This document shows, one piece after another, positions 1-11,270 of a stretch of DNA of 64,000 nt (its first letter is position 1; each line of letters starts with the position of its first letter). The translations under genes and the position numbers were made by a program. The stretch spans positions 2,542,001 to 2,606,000 of the forward strand of contig NC_134443.1 in NCBI RefSeq assembly GCF_030867145.1. The letters are read 5' to 3'. The notes below the pieces were generated by a model. That model was not told where the DNA came from and ran no database searches. It worked only from the letters and a program-made list of their open reading frames with translations. The stretch is from Opisthocomus hoazin. Taxonomy: Eukaryota; Chordata; Aves; Opisthocomiformes; Opisthocomidae.

Positions 1-643
1 CCCCAAGCACCCTGAGCAATGAGAGTTGAACAAAATGCTGTGGAGGCTAAAACTCATTTCTACTGAGTATCTAACTTAAAAAACCCCCTAAGGATCCTGG
101 ATCCCCTACGCAGGCCATATTGTCAGAACGGCTCTGCCTTCATTGTGCATCTGAGATATCAAAGTGCAGAAAATCTGGCTCCTTCTGCGGGTACCTGCTG
201 TAGCTGCTTGTCTGACAGACTCTGTCAAAGCCTGAGGTGGCAACAGATAAATCGCATGTGAGCCGCAGATGCACATAAAGGCTGCATCATCGTTTGATGA
301 GGGCAAAATCTAGGATGGTGTGTGGGAAGGCAAAGAGGGGGAAGGAGAAACTGCAGCCACGAGGGAAGTAAATATGGTACACAGCTTTTAGGTTGAAAAG
401 CTGGGTACTGTGAGGAATCCTGGTCTGCTCTGCAAAGGGCTGCCAGGCAGCAGAGAGGCCAGGTGCAGTGTGTGGCAGACCAGTGCCGTTTTGCAGGACT
501 GGAGGATCAGGTCTGCTTTGCATTTTCCCACTAAGGCAAGCCAGCTGTAAAGGCTGTGTAGCTTTTCTGTGGGCAGGGACAGTGTGAAAGCATCTCTGTA
601 TGAGTTTAGTCACTGGCACTGACCTGAATTCCCTCTTTTGTAG
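1..643 (+). other. PLEKHO1: PLEKHO1 upstream intron (partial)
   Basis: This is the 3' part of the intron before the PH-domain exon; the tract ccctcttttgtag closes it at 643. No other feature seen. Confidence 0.8.
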
Positions 644-748
644 GCACCAAATCTGATCTTCCTGGCTGTGAGTCCAGAAGAGAAAGAGTCCTGGATTAAT
701 GCCCTCAACTCTGCAATCACACGGGCTAAAAACCGCATCTTAGATGAG
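644..748 (+). CDS. PLEKHO1: PLEKHO1 exon: end of PH domain
   Basis: A 35-codon exon in phase 0. It is flanked by a pyrimidine-rich acceptor (ttttgtag at 636-643) and the donor GAG|gtgagc. It encodes [10 protein letters not shown] followed by [20 protein letters not shown]. This is the last beta strand and the C-terminal alpha helix of a PH domain. The invariant PH-domain tryptophan is the W of ESWINAL. Everything 5' of this exon is outside the window. Confidence 0.95.
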
Positions 749-3700
749 GTGAGCAGGACTCTGAGGGCTGGACCCAGGCTCCGTTGTCTCAACTTGAATC
801 TTGGGTGAAGTTTCGACTGCTGGGGACAGCAGCAGCCCCTTCTGCCCTCTCCACTTCCTATTTAAAAGGAGTGCAAAGCCACTGGGTTTTTGTGGACTGC
901 ACTCAAACACAGCCACCCACAACTACAGAGTGGGCTCTTCTGAAGGTCTGGGACGGTTTGATCCTCCCAGCCTCGGGACTGATACGCAGCGCTAATTGCA
1001 AGGCAACGGCAAAGGGCAGCTGCCAGGCTCTGTCCCCTCCCCGGCACACCCGGCCCCAGCGAGACACCTTCACTTTGGAGCCCAGCCTTGCCTCGCACAG
1101 GGGTGCTGGGACTGTGTTTGGAATGGTTTCCCAGGGCTTTGGGGAGTTTCTCCTCGCTGCTCCAGGGTAAACATGCAGTGTGTTCACCTTTGCAAAGGAG
1201 CTTTAAGTAGTGGAACTGAATCAAGGAATTAACTGAAAACCAGTACAGTCCCGTGCTATCTTCAGAGCACCCTAACAGCGCGGCACCATCTGCCAGCCCA
1301 CCTCTGTCCATCATCCCCCCTCCCCTCCCAGTCGCCGTCTCTGACTGCCCATTTCCACTGGTTTGGCTGAGGGAAGGGGACTTACTGGGCATGTAAACTT
1401 TGCAGATCCCTTCCTACTGTTCAAGAGTCAAACCAGGCATGTTTCATCCTGCCTTCTCGGCACTGTGTGGCATATGTATTTCTCTCAAGGTAAGCCAGGC
1501 TCTCCATTTAGTGAAAACAGAAGGGACAACCAGAGTGATGAGGCACCGCTGCTCTGTGGGACAGCAATGGGAGGGCCCTGGAGCAGCGTAGCCTTGCCTA
1601 CTTGAGAACACGTCCACACAAAGCGTAACCAGCATTGCTCCTAGCGCTTCCAAAGCGGCAGCATTACTGCTGCATGAAACTCGCAAAGTAACTACCACAA
1701 CTACACAAAGCAGCTTCTATGGGAAAAAAGAACAAAGCAACATCAGTTCAACTTCCTCCTGGTGAGAAAACAGGTTAAAACCCCAGCTGAGCTGACAGGG
1801 CCCAGGTTTGGATCAGCAGGAGCATCCCCACATAGTTTATTCCAGCGTGAATGATAACTGCCTTGAGAAGGTTGTGTCCCTCGCCACCAGGGCTGCAGTT
1901 TGAAAGAGCATTTCAATGCTGCCTCACCGTGATGCTTCATGACAACTATTCTTCGGTTTAGATCTGTCTCAGATCTATCTCATCCACATTCAACTTACCG
2001 CAACGCAGACGGCCCACTGCTGTGGTGCTGTTTGTTCTCTTGGATGGCAACAGAAAACCCTGCAGTGAAGGAAAGCGAAGGTCAGACCACAGGAGAAGCT
2101 TTAGAGCAGAAAGCAGCATAGCAAACAATGGTATAGATTGCTTCAAGGAGCGTCTGTCACTGAAATCTTTACAAACAGATTCAACAGATAATTGGCAGGA
2201 ACGACTTAAGTAGATCTGATCCCATCAAGGCACAGAGGGGAGAAACCAGGGAAATACACGAAGACTCTTCTAAGGCTGGATTCCCACACCCCATTCCCTG
2301 CTGGCTCTGCCCGCAAATCTCCTTCCTGGAGGAGGTCACCCTCTGTGCATCTTTGTACGCACACACATCCGCGAGTCCCACCTACAGGTCTTGGGCCAGG
2401 GATGGCCCTTGGGACCCAGAGGCTGCTGACACTGTGCAGGCAGGTTCTATGAACCCGCCAGTCTGCGCGTGTGCGGGCACACTCACGGGGCAGGCTGCTA
2501 GGGACCGTAGCCATGCAGTAACACCAGGCGGTCAGGCTGCGCTCCCGGGCACAGTCCTGGCACAGCTCGGCACTCAGAGGAGTCCTGCAAGTCAGCACGT
2601 TGGGAATGCATTGCGTTCCTCATTCCAGCTCAGCACTAGCTTTGGTTCAGGTGGCAATCACTGTTCTCCTCCTGTTCAGCAAACACTCGCACTACAGAAT
2701 CGCAAACTCTGTATCTGAGGTCAGGGTTCACTGTTTGCAACCCAGCCCTCTGCCTGCTGAGGACGCCTGCCTGCCAGCCTTTAGCGAAGGATCCTGGCCC
2801 AGAGGCATGGGGGAGAAGTTCACCCCCAGCACGTGGCCAGGTCACAAGAGAAAGGGAATCCTGGAGGAATAAATGATCTGCCTCAGTGCAGCCAGCTGAT
2901 CACAGAAACTAGGGACGGCTCGTACTTCCAGTGCTCCCAGACGTTCACTAGCCTTTGTCACCCCTTTAGGTTACTGTTGAAGAGGACAGCTACCTCGCCC
3001 ACCCAACACGTGACAGAGCAAAAATACAGCACTCCCGACGCCCTCCAACACGGGGACACTTGATGGCTGTGGTGAGTATAACAAATTCCAGACACCTGCT
3101 TAGGTAAAATTCCCTTGTAACTATTTCATTTATAAGTAAATGCAAGAAGATCTGATGTTTGAGCTCTGGCCTCAATTGAAAATCATCAGAAGACACAGGG
3201 CTGTCGGGGGTCATCAGATCTAGTCCTCCGTTCTTGTAGACCGTTGCATTGTGCAAACCCTTTTGCAAAGCGGTGGCTTGCCATCACTGACACCGGTTTT
3301 CCTGATGCAGAAAACAAAATGCTCCGTCAGGTTCCTGATGGAGAATAGCCATGCAGCCAGGGAACTCGGGCAGGGGTTAGCACAGATGGCTTGTCCAAGC
3401 CCGGTCGGCTGATCTGCACCTCAGCTAGCACCCAGCATATCTGGGGCTCTGTCACTAGGTCACACTTGCTGGTATTCCTGGTCCCTCTTTGCATCCCGGC
3501 GCAGGTGTTGCGTATCTTCGGCACAGGAGATACTCAGAGGTGTTGTGCAGCCATCCCTGCTCCTGCAACCACACAGCTCTTCTTTGTTTCTCCAGGCATC
3601 TACCTCAACCTCTGATGGCATGCTGACACTCGACCTGATCCAGGAGGAAGACGCCTCTCCAGAGGATCACAGTACCTGCGAAGCGAGTTTCCGGGTGGAT

Positions 3701-4363
3701 CTGGATAAGTCAGTGGCACATCTTACTGCTGGCCGGCGCCGGTCGGATTCGGAGAACGTCAAGTCATCAGAGAAAGGCCGGACAGGGAGCCTCCCGAGAC
3801 GGGAGGTGACCTCATGGGACAGATCTGGGCAGCGCAATGAGTCCTTTGACAAAGGGACCATGTACACACCACAGGTCCCCAAAAAGCTATCGCACTCAGA
3901 AAAGAATAAATGTGCCTCCATGGAAGAAATTCTGTCTCGACGGGACTCTTCCACGCACCGGGCGGTGCTGAGGAGGGGACTGGAGGCTCAGTTTGCCTCA
4001 GCAGAACCAGAGCAGCTGTCGCGGATACAAGAACTGGTTGCACTGAAACTGGAAAAAACTCAGGAACTGCTGACGGAGGTGAAGGGCTACGGGGAAGGCA
4101 AGAGAAAGACCAAGGATTCCAACACCAGCACCACCACCACCACCACCTCTTCTTCCTCATCAACTTCCAAGTCAGACTCTGAAAGGATCCTGCAGGAATC
4201 TGAGAGGTTGCTGGGGGAGGCTTCCTCCACCTGGAGCCAGGCCAAGAGGGTGTTGCAGGAGATCAAAGAGTTGAGGGACCTGTACAAACAGTTTGAACTG
4301 CAGCAGTCGGACTCAAAGCCCAGACAGAGCTCACAGTCTCAGTACAGGAAGAGCATGATGTGA
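644..4363 (+). CDS. PLEKHO1: PLEKHO1 (CKIP-1), 3' portion: three coding exons
   Basis: PLEKHO1 is a PH-domain adaptor that binds membrane phosphoinositides, recruits casein kinase 2 alpha to the plasma membrane, restrains AKT signalling and binds actin capping protein. These functions are known for the family, not shown here. The window contains exons 644-748, 2970-3071 and 3596-4363, joined in phase 0 with GT-AG introns, giving 324 codons of sequence before the TGA. The first exon encodes the end of the PH domain, the second the capping-protein motif, and the third a Ser-rich linker and a C-terminal amphipathic helix ending QYRKSMM. The order and sequence match human PLEKHO1 as I remember it (about 409 residues), so about 100 N-terminal residues (start codon and most of the PH domain) lie left of the window. 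The gene faces ANP32E tail to tail across 46 kb. The paralogue PLEKHO2 is less likely because the middle exon and C-terminus match PLEKHO1. Confidence 0.95.
749..2969 (+). other. PLEKHO1: PLEKHO1 intron (2.2 kb)
   Basis: This is an intron between two phase-0 exons, with donor gtgagc at 749 and acceptor ccctttag ending at 2969. Apart from an imperfect 11-bp tandem (agatctgtctc then agatctatctc, 1960-1981) I see no repeat, RNA gene or extra exon. The open frames inside it are short and overlap on both strands without resembling any protein I know. Confidence 0.85.
2970..3071 (+). CDS. PLEKHO1: PLEKHO1 exon: capping-protein-interaction (CPI) motif
   Basis: A 34-codon phase-0 exon encoding [20 protein letters not shown] and onward to GHLMAV, followed by donor gtgagt. 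The segment [17 protein letters not shown] fits the CPI pattern LxHxTxxRxK, six residues, then P. CARMIL, CD2AP and CKIP-1 use this motif to bind the actin capping protein heterodimer. All fixed positions are present (L, H, T, R, K, P). The basic stretch after the motif (RRPPTRGH) would suit binding to an acidic partner. The exon is flanked by the 2.2-kb and 0.5-kb introns. Confidence 0.95.
3072..3595 (+). other. PLEKHO1: PLEKHO1 last intron
   Basis: A 524-bp intron with donor gtgagt at 3072 and a strong pyrimidine tract (cttctttgtttctccag) ending at 3595. The last exon's reading frame stays open back into the intron to an ATG at 3545, but the canonical acceptor makes that extension non-coding. 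No repeat is seen. Confidence 0.85.
3596..4363 (+). CDS. PLEKHO1: PLEKHO1 terminal coding exon
   Basis: A 255-codon exon ending in TGA at 4361-4363. It starts [19 protein letters not shown] and continues with the conserved block [11 protein letters not shown]. It then has a variable Ser/Arg-rich region, the block [24 protein letters not shown], and a second conserved region from about 4012 ([19 protein letters not shown]). A Thr/Ser tract follows at 4130-4171 (six Thr codons in a row, then five Ser). It ends with a helix [20 protein letters not shown] and LRDLYKQF with leucine-zipper-like heptads. In the mammalian protein this C-terminal region binds c-Jun and other partners and contains caspase-3 cleavage sites; whether those sites are conserved here I cannot tell. 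Confidence 0.95.
   Translation, partial: ASTSTSDGMLTLDLIQEEDASPEDHSTCEASFRVDLDKSVAHLTAGRRRSDSENVKSSEKGRTGSLPRREVTSWDRSGQRNESFDKGTMYTPQVPKKLSHSEKNKCASMEEILSRRDSSTHRAVLRRGLEAQFASAEPEQLSRIQELVALKLEKTQELLTEVKGYGEGKRKTKDSNTSTTTTTTSSSSSTSKSDSERILQESERLLGEASSTWSQAKRVLQEIKELRDLYKQFELQQSDSKPRQSSQSQYRKSMM
4121..4171 (+). repeat. PLEKHO1: In-frame (ACC)n/(TCN)n coding microsatellite
   Basis: In the PLEKHO1 reading frame the codons read N-T-S, then six Thr (all ACC), five Ser and T-S-K-S. The ACC run at 4130-4147 is a pure triplet repeat and so prone to length change. It lies in a linker between two conserved helices, where extra residues would be tolerated. Confidence 0.9.
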
Positions 4364-4549
4364 AGGCAAGCCTTGGGATTGGGAGGGAGGGACAGGGGAG
4401 GGCGGCCATTTGGTCTTTTTTTTTTAATTGTTATTATTTACAGTGTTTGAAAGAGTGAAAAGGTGCCTGTTCTCACCCAAATTTGCTTCTCAGAGGTTGA
4501 ACCCTTCCTTTCCTCCATCACACCCCCTGATGAAACAGCCCTGTGTTCC

Positions 4550-4555
4550 AATAAA
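4550..4555 (+). promoter_or_regulatory. Proximal polyadenylation signal, PLEKHO1
   Basis: AATAAA on the + strand, 187 bases after the PLEKHO1 stop, with T-rich sequence about 15 bases downstream (cctccttttttaaag). It is a plausible proximal poly(A) site. Confidence 0.55.
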
Positions 4556-4818
4556 TTCAGTTACAGTTTATACCTCCTTTTTTAAAGAGCACCCTTTGCA
4601 CCGCAGGCCCCCAACTTCTGTTGTGCTTGGAGGACGGAAGAAAGCTCCAGTTTCTAGACAATGCCCCTGCATGCCTGGAGCAGCACGCGCATAACGATGG
4701 GGACAGATGCTCTTGCGCTGTACAAGCCCTGGCTTTGCTGCTCTAACGTCTGAGCTGTATCCTGCATTACAGCTCCTTGACCAAGAGTCTCGTCTTGTTC
4801 CCTCACTGTCCTCTCGGA

Positions 4819-4824
4819 AATAAA
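4819..4824 (+). promoter_or_regulatory. Distal polyadenylation signal, PLEKHO1
   Basis: A second AATAAA on the + strand, 456 bases after the stop codon. It is followed by a short A-run and a GT-rich element (ggtgtccgtc). It would give a 3' UTR of about 480 bases. Confidence 0.6.
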
Positions 4825-4850
4825 TGACAAAAAAAGGTGTCCGTCCCAGC

Positions 4851-7800
4851 CAATGCTTGCAAGTCCCCATTACCCAGGAACTGTCTTGAAGCTGCTCGGA
4901 AGTCCAGGCTGACCTCAAGCTTTACGCGAGTCACCAGAGGCACTCGCTGGACTGCAGCGAGCGGGGCTCTGTCCTGGCACAGGTCCCTGTGGTGAACTCC
5001 GGGGGTCGGCAGCCGTTATTCTTGTGGTACATATAGAGCCCTCCAGCAGGAGGGCAACAGGTATGCAATCTGTGTTCAAACTAACCCTGTCTGTCCGTTG
5101 ATGCTTTACAGAACCCCCTTGGCCCTGTGCAATGGGAGTTAGCAGCTCTATGTCTTCCTTTCTGTGCAAATAGAGGATCAAAGCCTTGAATCTAACAGAC
5201 AGCCCGTAGGGGCTGTTTGGGGGGGGGGATGTTTTCTGGCTTTTTCCATTTTCATTTCATTTTTTTTTTCCTTCTCTTTGAGCTGAGGGGAAATGGAAAA
5301 ATCAGGGCTGTGTACAGGCATCAGCCGGAAACCAAGAGCCAAAAGCAGTTTTGGTAGGTTTGATTCTGTTCTCTCATGCATGCACAGGCTCAGTTTCTGC
5401 CAGTCGGCTGCAACAGACAGTCCTTGTTGCTCCGCTAAGATCAGAATCAGACCTGCTGAAATGAAAGCTGAGCCTGTAAGAGAGCTCAAATACCCCCAAC
5501 CTGGTGATGCCAAGTGCTTTGCTAAATAGGTGGCTCAGTTTTCACGCCTTTAAGCAGAGACAAGAAAGGAGGATGTTAAGATGTCTCGCAGGGCTTGAAG
5601 TACACCAATGTGGTAACATCCAACTGTTAATTTTTTTTAAAAAGGAAACCTAATTCCCTTACCTACATTGCAAATAATCCATGAAAATATTAAAACCAAC
5701 AGAGTTATTTCCTGGTCGCGGTTGGTGTTGTCTATTTTCTTTTAACGGTTGACCTCCCTTGGAGAGGAGATTGGTTACTTCCACTCGTGTCTGGTCAGCT
5801 TTACTGTTCAGGCTCACGTTGCTGATGTATAGCTGCCAGCGCTGCGAAGAAAGCATTGCTCTTTTGTTTTAATTAGTCCTTCTCCCACTTCCCTGTTAGA
5901 ATTACTGTAGAATTATTACTGCTGGCACTACATTCCTGAAGATCTTATTATTTACAAGCTTCAGACCTGGCCCTTGCAACAACGTTTTACTCGCTCCTGA
6001 CTGTAGCAGAGCTCTTTGTCCGCTCCCAAAGGACAGTCTGGAAAAGGCACCGCTCCTTCACCTCAGCTCTTCTCACAGAGCTGCGTGCTGCCGCTGTCCA
6101 GGGGTATACATCTCACCCTTCCAGCAGGTTGGTTCTTTTCCATTTTTTTCTTACCTTTTCAATCACTTGAAGGATCTGTTCGGATGCATCAGAGGAAAAA
6201 ACATAATCCCTAAAAGAGATTAAAAAAGAATGCACGTGAGACACTCCGATAAAACCCTTCCCACTCAGCTCTTTGATTGAGAGAACAAGAAAAATATGCA
6301 AATATTTTCCAGATGTGACACTCAGCATTAAAATTAGCCTTGTTTTCAAAATAAGAAAGCTAGTCTAAAAACCTGGAGGTTCGAATTGCACTAGATTGGG
6401 ATGGATGTGTGTTGTGACTGGCCTACTGGACTGCTGTCAAAATGTAACCGTGAAAATACACCGGATCCTGACTGTGCAGGGGTCATTAAACGCTCTCAAA
6501 TCTTCCTCAAGCAGCAAGGTAACAGAAAAATTGGCTGATTAACAGGGTCAGAACAGTGCTAGAGGCAGGGATGAAACATTGAGCGGTCACCAAAACAGGT
6601 GACTTTTTTTGTTAGACAGATAACCAAGGGCATCTTTATTTCACTGCTGCCTCCACAAGCTCATGGAACGGAATCACGCCTGGTGAGACCGAGAGGTCTG
6701 GACACAGCGTTGCCGTCCAGGTCTCTGCTGCCCCAAGCAAAGGGACGCGTTGCACACTTGTCAGAGCTGGGCAGAAACACAGGACCGCTTCTGCTCTCCA
6801 GACCCACCTGTGCAAGCCTTTCTGTTTTGTACCTACAACAAGATTTGGAGGAAAAGGTGGAGCTGCCTTAGGAAGTTTGGAAGAAACTGCCTCCAGCCTG
6901 GGAAGAGCTGCAGTTCTCAGGAGGCGATTGCCTACTTCTAGTCTGCAAACCGAAAGGGCCGAGGTGGGCGCAGCTCCAGGCGCAGCATTTCCATTTGGAC
7001 AGCCGAGTGCTGCCTGGGTCCCCAGCCGCGGCGCAGCCGTCGAAGGGCAGCTTCTCTGCTCCCACTGCTAAGTTCTCGCCCTAGAAGACGTCCGGCTCTC
7101 CCACTGCTCGCGACTTAGCCCAGGCTCTCCTCCTCCTCTCTGCAGGGAATACAGTGCGTCTGGCTCACACAGGTACGACAGGATTTGGGACAATTTTTCA
7201 AACTGTGCAACACAAGATCGCAGATCAGATCCACACAAAAGCTTCTCGTTCCCTTCTCTCCACCTCAGCTCATCACTGCGGAGTAGGATCTTGTGAAGAT
7301 TTACTACTTCCAAAATCAATCGGAAACTTTCTTTCAGAATACGTTCCCTGTTAGAAAGAACCATTTCTGACAGGGCCCAGGGAAAGAGAATAACTTAGGA
7401 AGAAAAAACCCACTAGTTTTCAGAGTAGAAAACATATATTTTTCTCTTTGGAATATATTTGTATCATATAAAATGTGAATTTTTCCTTAAAAATCTCTCC
7501 AAGTCAAAATAAAACATTTTGTTTTACCAGCTGCCCCCCTTCAATAAGCCTGATGCTTTCTTCCACAGGCAATTTTGACACTGTTTTCATTCAAAACAAA
7601 ATATAAACTTGAATTGTGGAATTCTTCACAAGGCAGAAATGCCAGGCTCCAAGCGGGTCTGACTACTGAGCTGTGAAAACTTCAACCCGGGGCTCAGCCT
7701 CCGCGCTCCCAGGCACTGTATATTACTCGGCCGTGGCTAAGAGACCCAGTCATGCACCAGAGCCCAAGCAGAGGGTTCCGTGTATTATTAGATACTTTAC

Positions 7801-10800
7801 AAGAATATTTATAAACTCTTTCCTACATTAGGAGCCTCTGGCTCTAGACATTGCACAAAAAGAAAGGCTTGAAAGTTCTCTCTCCCCTTCTCCCACATGG
7901 GCTATCATTCTGCCCTTTTTTTATTCTTTTTTTATTTATTTTAAATTTTGCAAAGTCCTCCCCTCTGTCAATCCGCCTTCTGGGATTAGACACAAAAAGC
8001 CAATTACGAGCGAGAATGGCATGCGTGTAGCAAACATGCCAGTCACGTTAGTGCTGCTGTTTCTTCCCTTCTTGAGCAGCATTTCCCGAGCGGAGAACCG
8101 ATGGGGGAGCTGGGGCTGGGGCTGCCGGAGGGGAACCTTCCTGCGGGCAGGAAAGTGGGCTGAGCCCGTTTCCTCCCACCCAGCGGGTGCAGTTCTCTGA
8201 CAGATCACAGTTAGCGACAGTTTATTCTCCATTTAGCCATATAAATGGCTAAGGAAGGCACTGAACGCGCAGCGATTCTCACCCTTATTTTCTCTAACTG
8301 AACCCCATTCGAAAGGACTAAGTTGAAATTCTGCTTTCTTCAAAGAAATCCTACAAAGTGCAATAATAAAAATGATTCAGCTGCAATTGCAGTGATTCTC
8401 TCTAGTCTCTTCTCAGCACGCCTACGCCAAGGAAGCCATTCACACCAGGGAGGGTGGGCTGCAGTGGGAACCTCCCCCCAGCCCAGGTCCCTACTGCCCG
8501 GGGGGCCCTTGCACCAGGGGATGGGCAGGAATTCACGATGCTGTGATAAAAAGGGATCTCCCTTGTGAACAGATTTGCAGTCCATGTACTGCAACACCCC
8601 TAAGTCATCGAAGGCAGGGAATTGTCCTTGAAGTGCCACTGGAACCTTTGAAAAGGATTCCAGCAGATTTTTTGGAGAGTTGTGAGGGTTCAGGAGCCTG
8701 CCTGAGTTTTATTATGCAGGTCACTCAAACTGAAAACACGCCTGAACACTAAAGGGCTTCTCGACAGCTAAGAACGAGGGTCTGCTGTTCTCTAAGGCCC
8801 AGCCTGTGGCTGCCTCCTCCCCAGTGCCTCAGACACCATTCAGACGGTCCCAAGGCAGCAATTCACCCTCACTCCCACCATGGCCTGGAAAATCAAGCAC
8901 AGAAAATTCGAGCTTCAGTCCAGCAGGCCTACGGGAAGACTGCGCTCTGCAACCCAGGACAACCTCCCAGTCATCTCCAAGAGTCAAACTCGAGAGCTGC
9001 AGCAGTAGTCCCAGCTTCCCTGGGAGCATGGCTGTTCTTGTCCAAAAGCCCCTCAGAATTGCTCTGGCCATTGGGCAGCAAATTTTCAGGAAGATCAGAT
9101 GTTAACACGTGAATAAAACCAAGCTGAAAACAACGAGTTGCTTTATATCTGGTCTCTACACAACAGGATGAAGGGCAGAGTCCACCTGGAAGCTGAGAGG
9201 TTTGGCATTTTGCTTTCACGCCTGCCTGGTGCTTAAACCTTTCCCTCCTTCTCCTCTCCTCCGCTGCACCTGCCCCCGGCTCTCTGCAAGAGGATCTGTC
9301 CCCACGGACGGACGGCTGCGTCTGCCTGTGCCCACGGGCACCCTTGGCTGTACCGCGGCCCTCAGCGGGGGGCTATGCCAGGAATAAATCAGCTGGCATG
9401 GGGGCTCAGCAGGCACACCCCCTGTGAGCGTGCGCCTGGGACGCTTCACAGCACAGCAAGGAAAAAATTTGCAAGGGGAACAAGTAGTGTCAAACATGAG
9501 CAAATCATTTTTATAAGAGCAGCTGAAGAATCTGAAGAGCCAGATCCCTTTCTGCTTCACGCACCGCGTGCCTGAGCCCGGAGGGAATCTCAGCGCTGAG
9601 GCAAGCCCGTCCTCCAAGGAGTGCACTTGCCACGACCCCGCCAAGGGCAGGCAGATGGCCCGGCCATGCTGAGCGCAGCACTGCAGCAGCCACGGGAGCT
9701 GTCAGGCTGCTCGCAAGGGAACAAGCATCTGCGACGGGGAGGGGGGCCAGGGCTTACCGACCGAGCCTATTTGCAGCTCCCGTGTTTGGTATCACTGAGA
9801 GGACGAGAATGAAAAGCCTCAGTTCCCTGTGTACTGAAGAGTTGACACATAAACCAGAGTGAGCTGAAGGCCTGAAGTAGCTCGTGCAAGAACAGCTATA
9901 AATGTAAAACAGCAATATCATAGAAGTGCTGACTGCGGTTTGACTTCTGTGTGTGCCTGGGGGAGGCGGGGGCTGCGCTGTCTGTCTAAAACAGAAGTCA
10001 GGGATTAAGGTGTTGAGCTCTGTAGAGAATCGAAACTCCCTTTCACCAAGGAAATTTCCAAGCTGCTTTTATTCCAGAAATTCATTCCCAGCTTCTCCTT
10101 CAGGGACGTTTCTAAAAGCCTTTCATTCTGATTCCTGACTTTCTTCCCTTCCAGCTGTCATCTACAGTATTATGCAAACGTTTACAATGACAAACACTAA
10201 CAATGACACGGCGAATCCACTCGGAGCACTGAGCACCTCAGCGCTCGCAGAACTGCTCCCTGCCTCCTCCTCAGCCTTCCCCTGCGAAACCCACAGCCCA
10301 GCAGCACATCGGGTCTCGGAGGAACCCTGGATTCTCGTGGACTTGGTCCCCTGAGCCACCTCCCAGGGGCTTCAGTGAAAAGGAATTGGACTGCCTGTTT
10401 GCTGCTCTCCTTGCCACTCTCCATCATTTCCATCTCAGCTTGCGCTTGCAGTTCAGCAGCTCTGGTTTCCAAAGCTCCTCCAGTCTCGTTCTCTGCTCAG
10501 AAGGGTGATGGGGGAGCAGGAACTGTGTGATTAACCAGGGGGGTCTCACTTCCCCTGACTGCAAGATGCTTGGCGAGGTCAGGTTTGCCTGAGCGCCTCT
10601 TAGGACCCCTGCACACACACACACACGCGTGATCTCCCCCTGGTCTCATCACCCAGAGATCCCTCTGCCATCAGACAGAGCAAGGTTACGCTGCGCAGAG
10701 ATACTGCGTGGTCCCGAAGGCAGGGTCATCGCACCCACCCCTCCGCAGCCCGAGGCAGTGCTGGGTTAGGCGGCTCCCGCTCCCAGGGCAATTTAGAGAC

Positions 10801-11210
10801 AGGCAGGGCTCGTTCAGAGACCCAGCTGGAACACCAGACACGCTGGCTGGGACAGAGCCACAGGACCTTCACCACCTGCCAGCTCAGAGCACACCACGGT
10901 GACAAAAGCCAGACATCCCCAGCACCCATGCTGTCCTTGCATCCAGTGGTCAGGTGCTCAGGGTCTAGAGAAAGAGGGGGGGATTCCGTAGCTGAGGAAC
11001 GGCTTCACTTTGGCTCTGCGGCTGCGGGTTTTGCTCAGCACAGAGCACAGCACAGAGCGAAAGCTGTTTCCTGAAGCACCCTTGCCACATACTTGTTTCT
11101 CAGGTGTTAAAACTTTGAGCATTATTTTAGACTTTTGCCAAATGCCCCTCCCCAAATCCTTCTTTCTGCGCAGCTATAAGGCACTAAGGAACCTGCCCTT
11201 GATCTGCCTC
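4851..11210. other. Intergenic, no gene seen
   Basis: Mostly unique-looking sequence downstream of PLEKHO1. It holds a G10 run at 5219-5228, a T-run near 5259-5268, AT-rich patches around 7430-7520 and 7915-7950, a moderately GC-rich stretch at about 9240-9760, and a short (CA)n at 10612-10625. Open frames are all under about 145 codons, overlap on both strands, and show no recognisable domain. Confidence 0.7.
10612..10625. repeat. (CA)7 microsatellite
   Basis: A pure CA dinucleotide run, followed directly by cgcgtg. It is short and has no associated gene. Confidence 0.85.
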
Positions 11211-11270
11211 TGGAATATTTTAAAATTTAAAAGCTTGTACTGGAATATTTTAAAATTTAAAAGCTTGTAC
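11211..11270. repeat. Perfect 30-bp tandem duplication
   Basis: Two identical 30-bp units lie head to tail at 11211-11240 and 11241-11270. Each starts tggaatatttt and ends aaaagcttgtac. No mismatch is seen, so the duplication is recent or under constraint. The unit is AT-rich and contains a palindromic aagctt. Confidence 0.95.

Larger units (their letters stand above)
4364..4845 (+). other. PLEKHO1: PLEKHO1 3' UTR (approximate end)
   Basis: Untranslated sequence after the PLEKHO1 stop codon, with a T-run at about 4418-4426. Two AATAAA signals (4550-4555 and 4819-4824) predict short and long 3' ends near 4570 and 4840. The end point is inferred from the signals only. Confidence 0.65.

Noticed and set aside
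862..1392. 176-codon frame on - strand in the PLEKHO1 intron
   Set aside because: Opposite strand of a well-defined intron, no similarity recognised, and no splice or promoter support.
3545..3595. Upstream ATG extending the PLEKHO1 last-exon frame into the intron
   Set aside because: A strong acceptor at 3595 and exact match to the known exon border show that this part is intronic.
6374..6395. B-box-like ggttcgaatt suggesting a tRNA or SINE
   Set aside because: No A-box at the right distance and no cloverleaf arms could be found.
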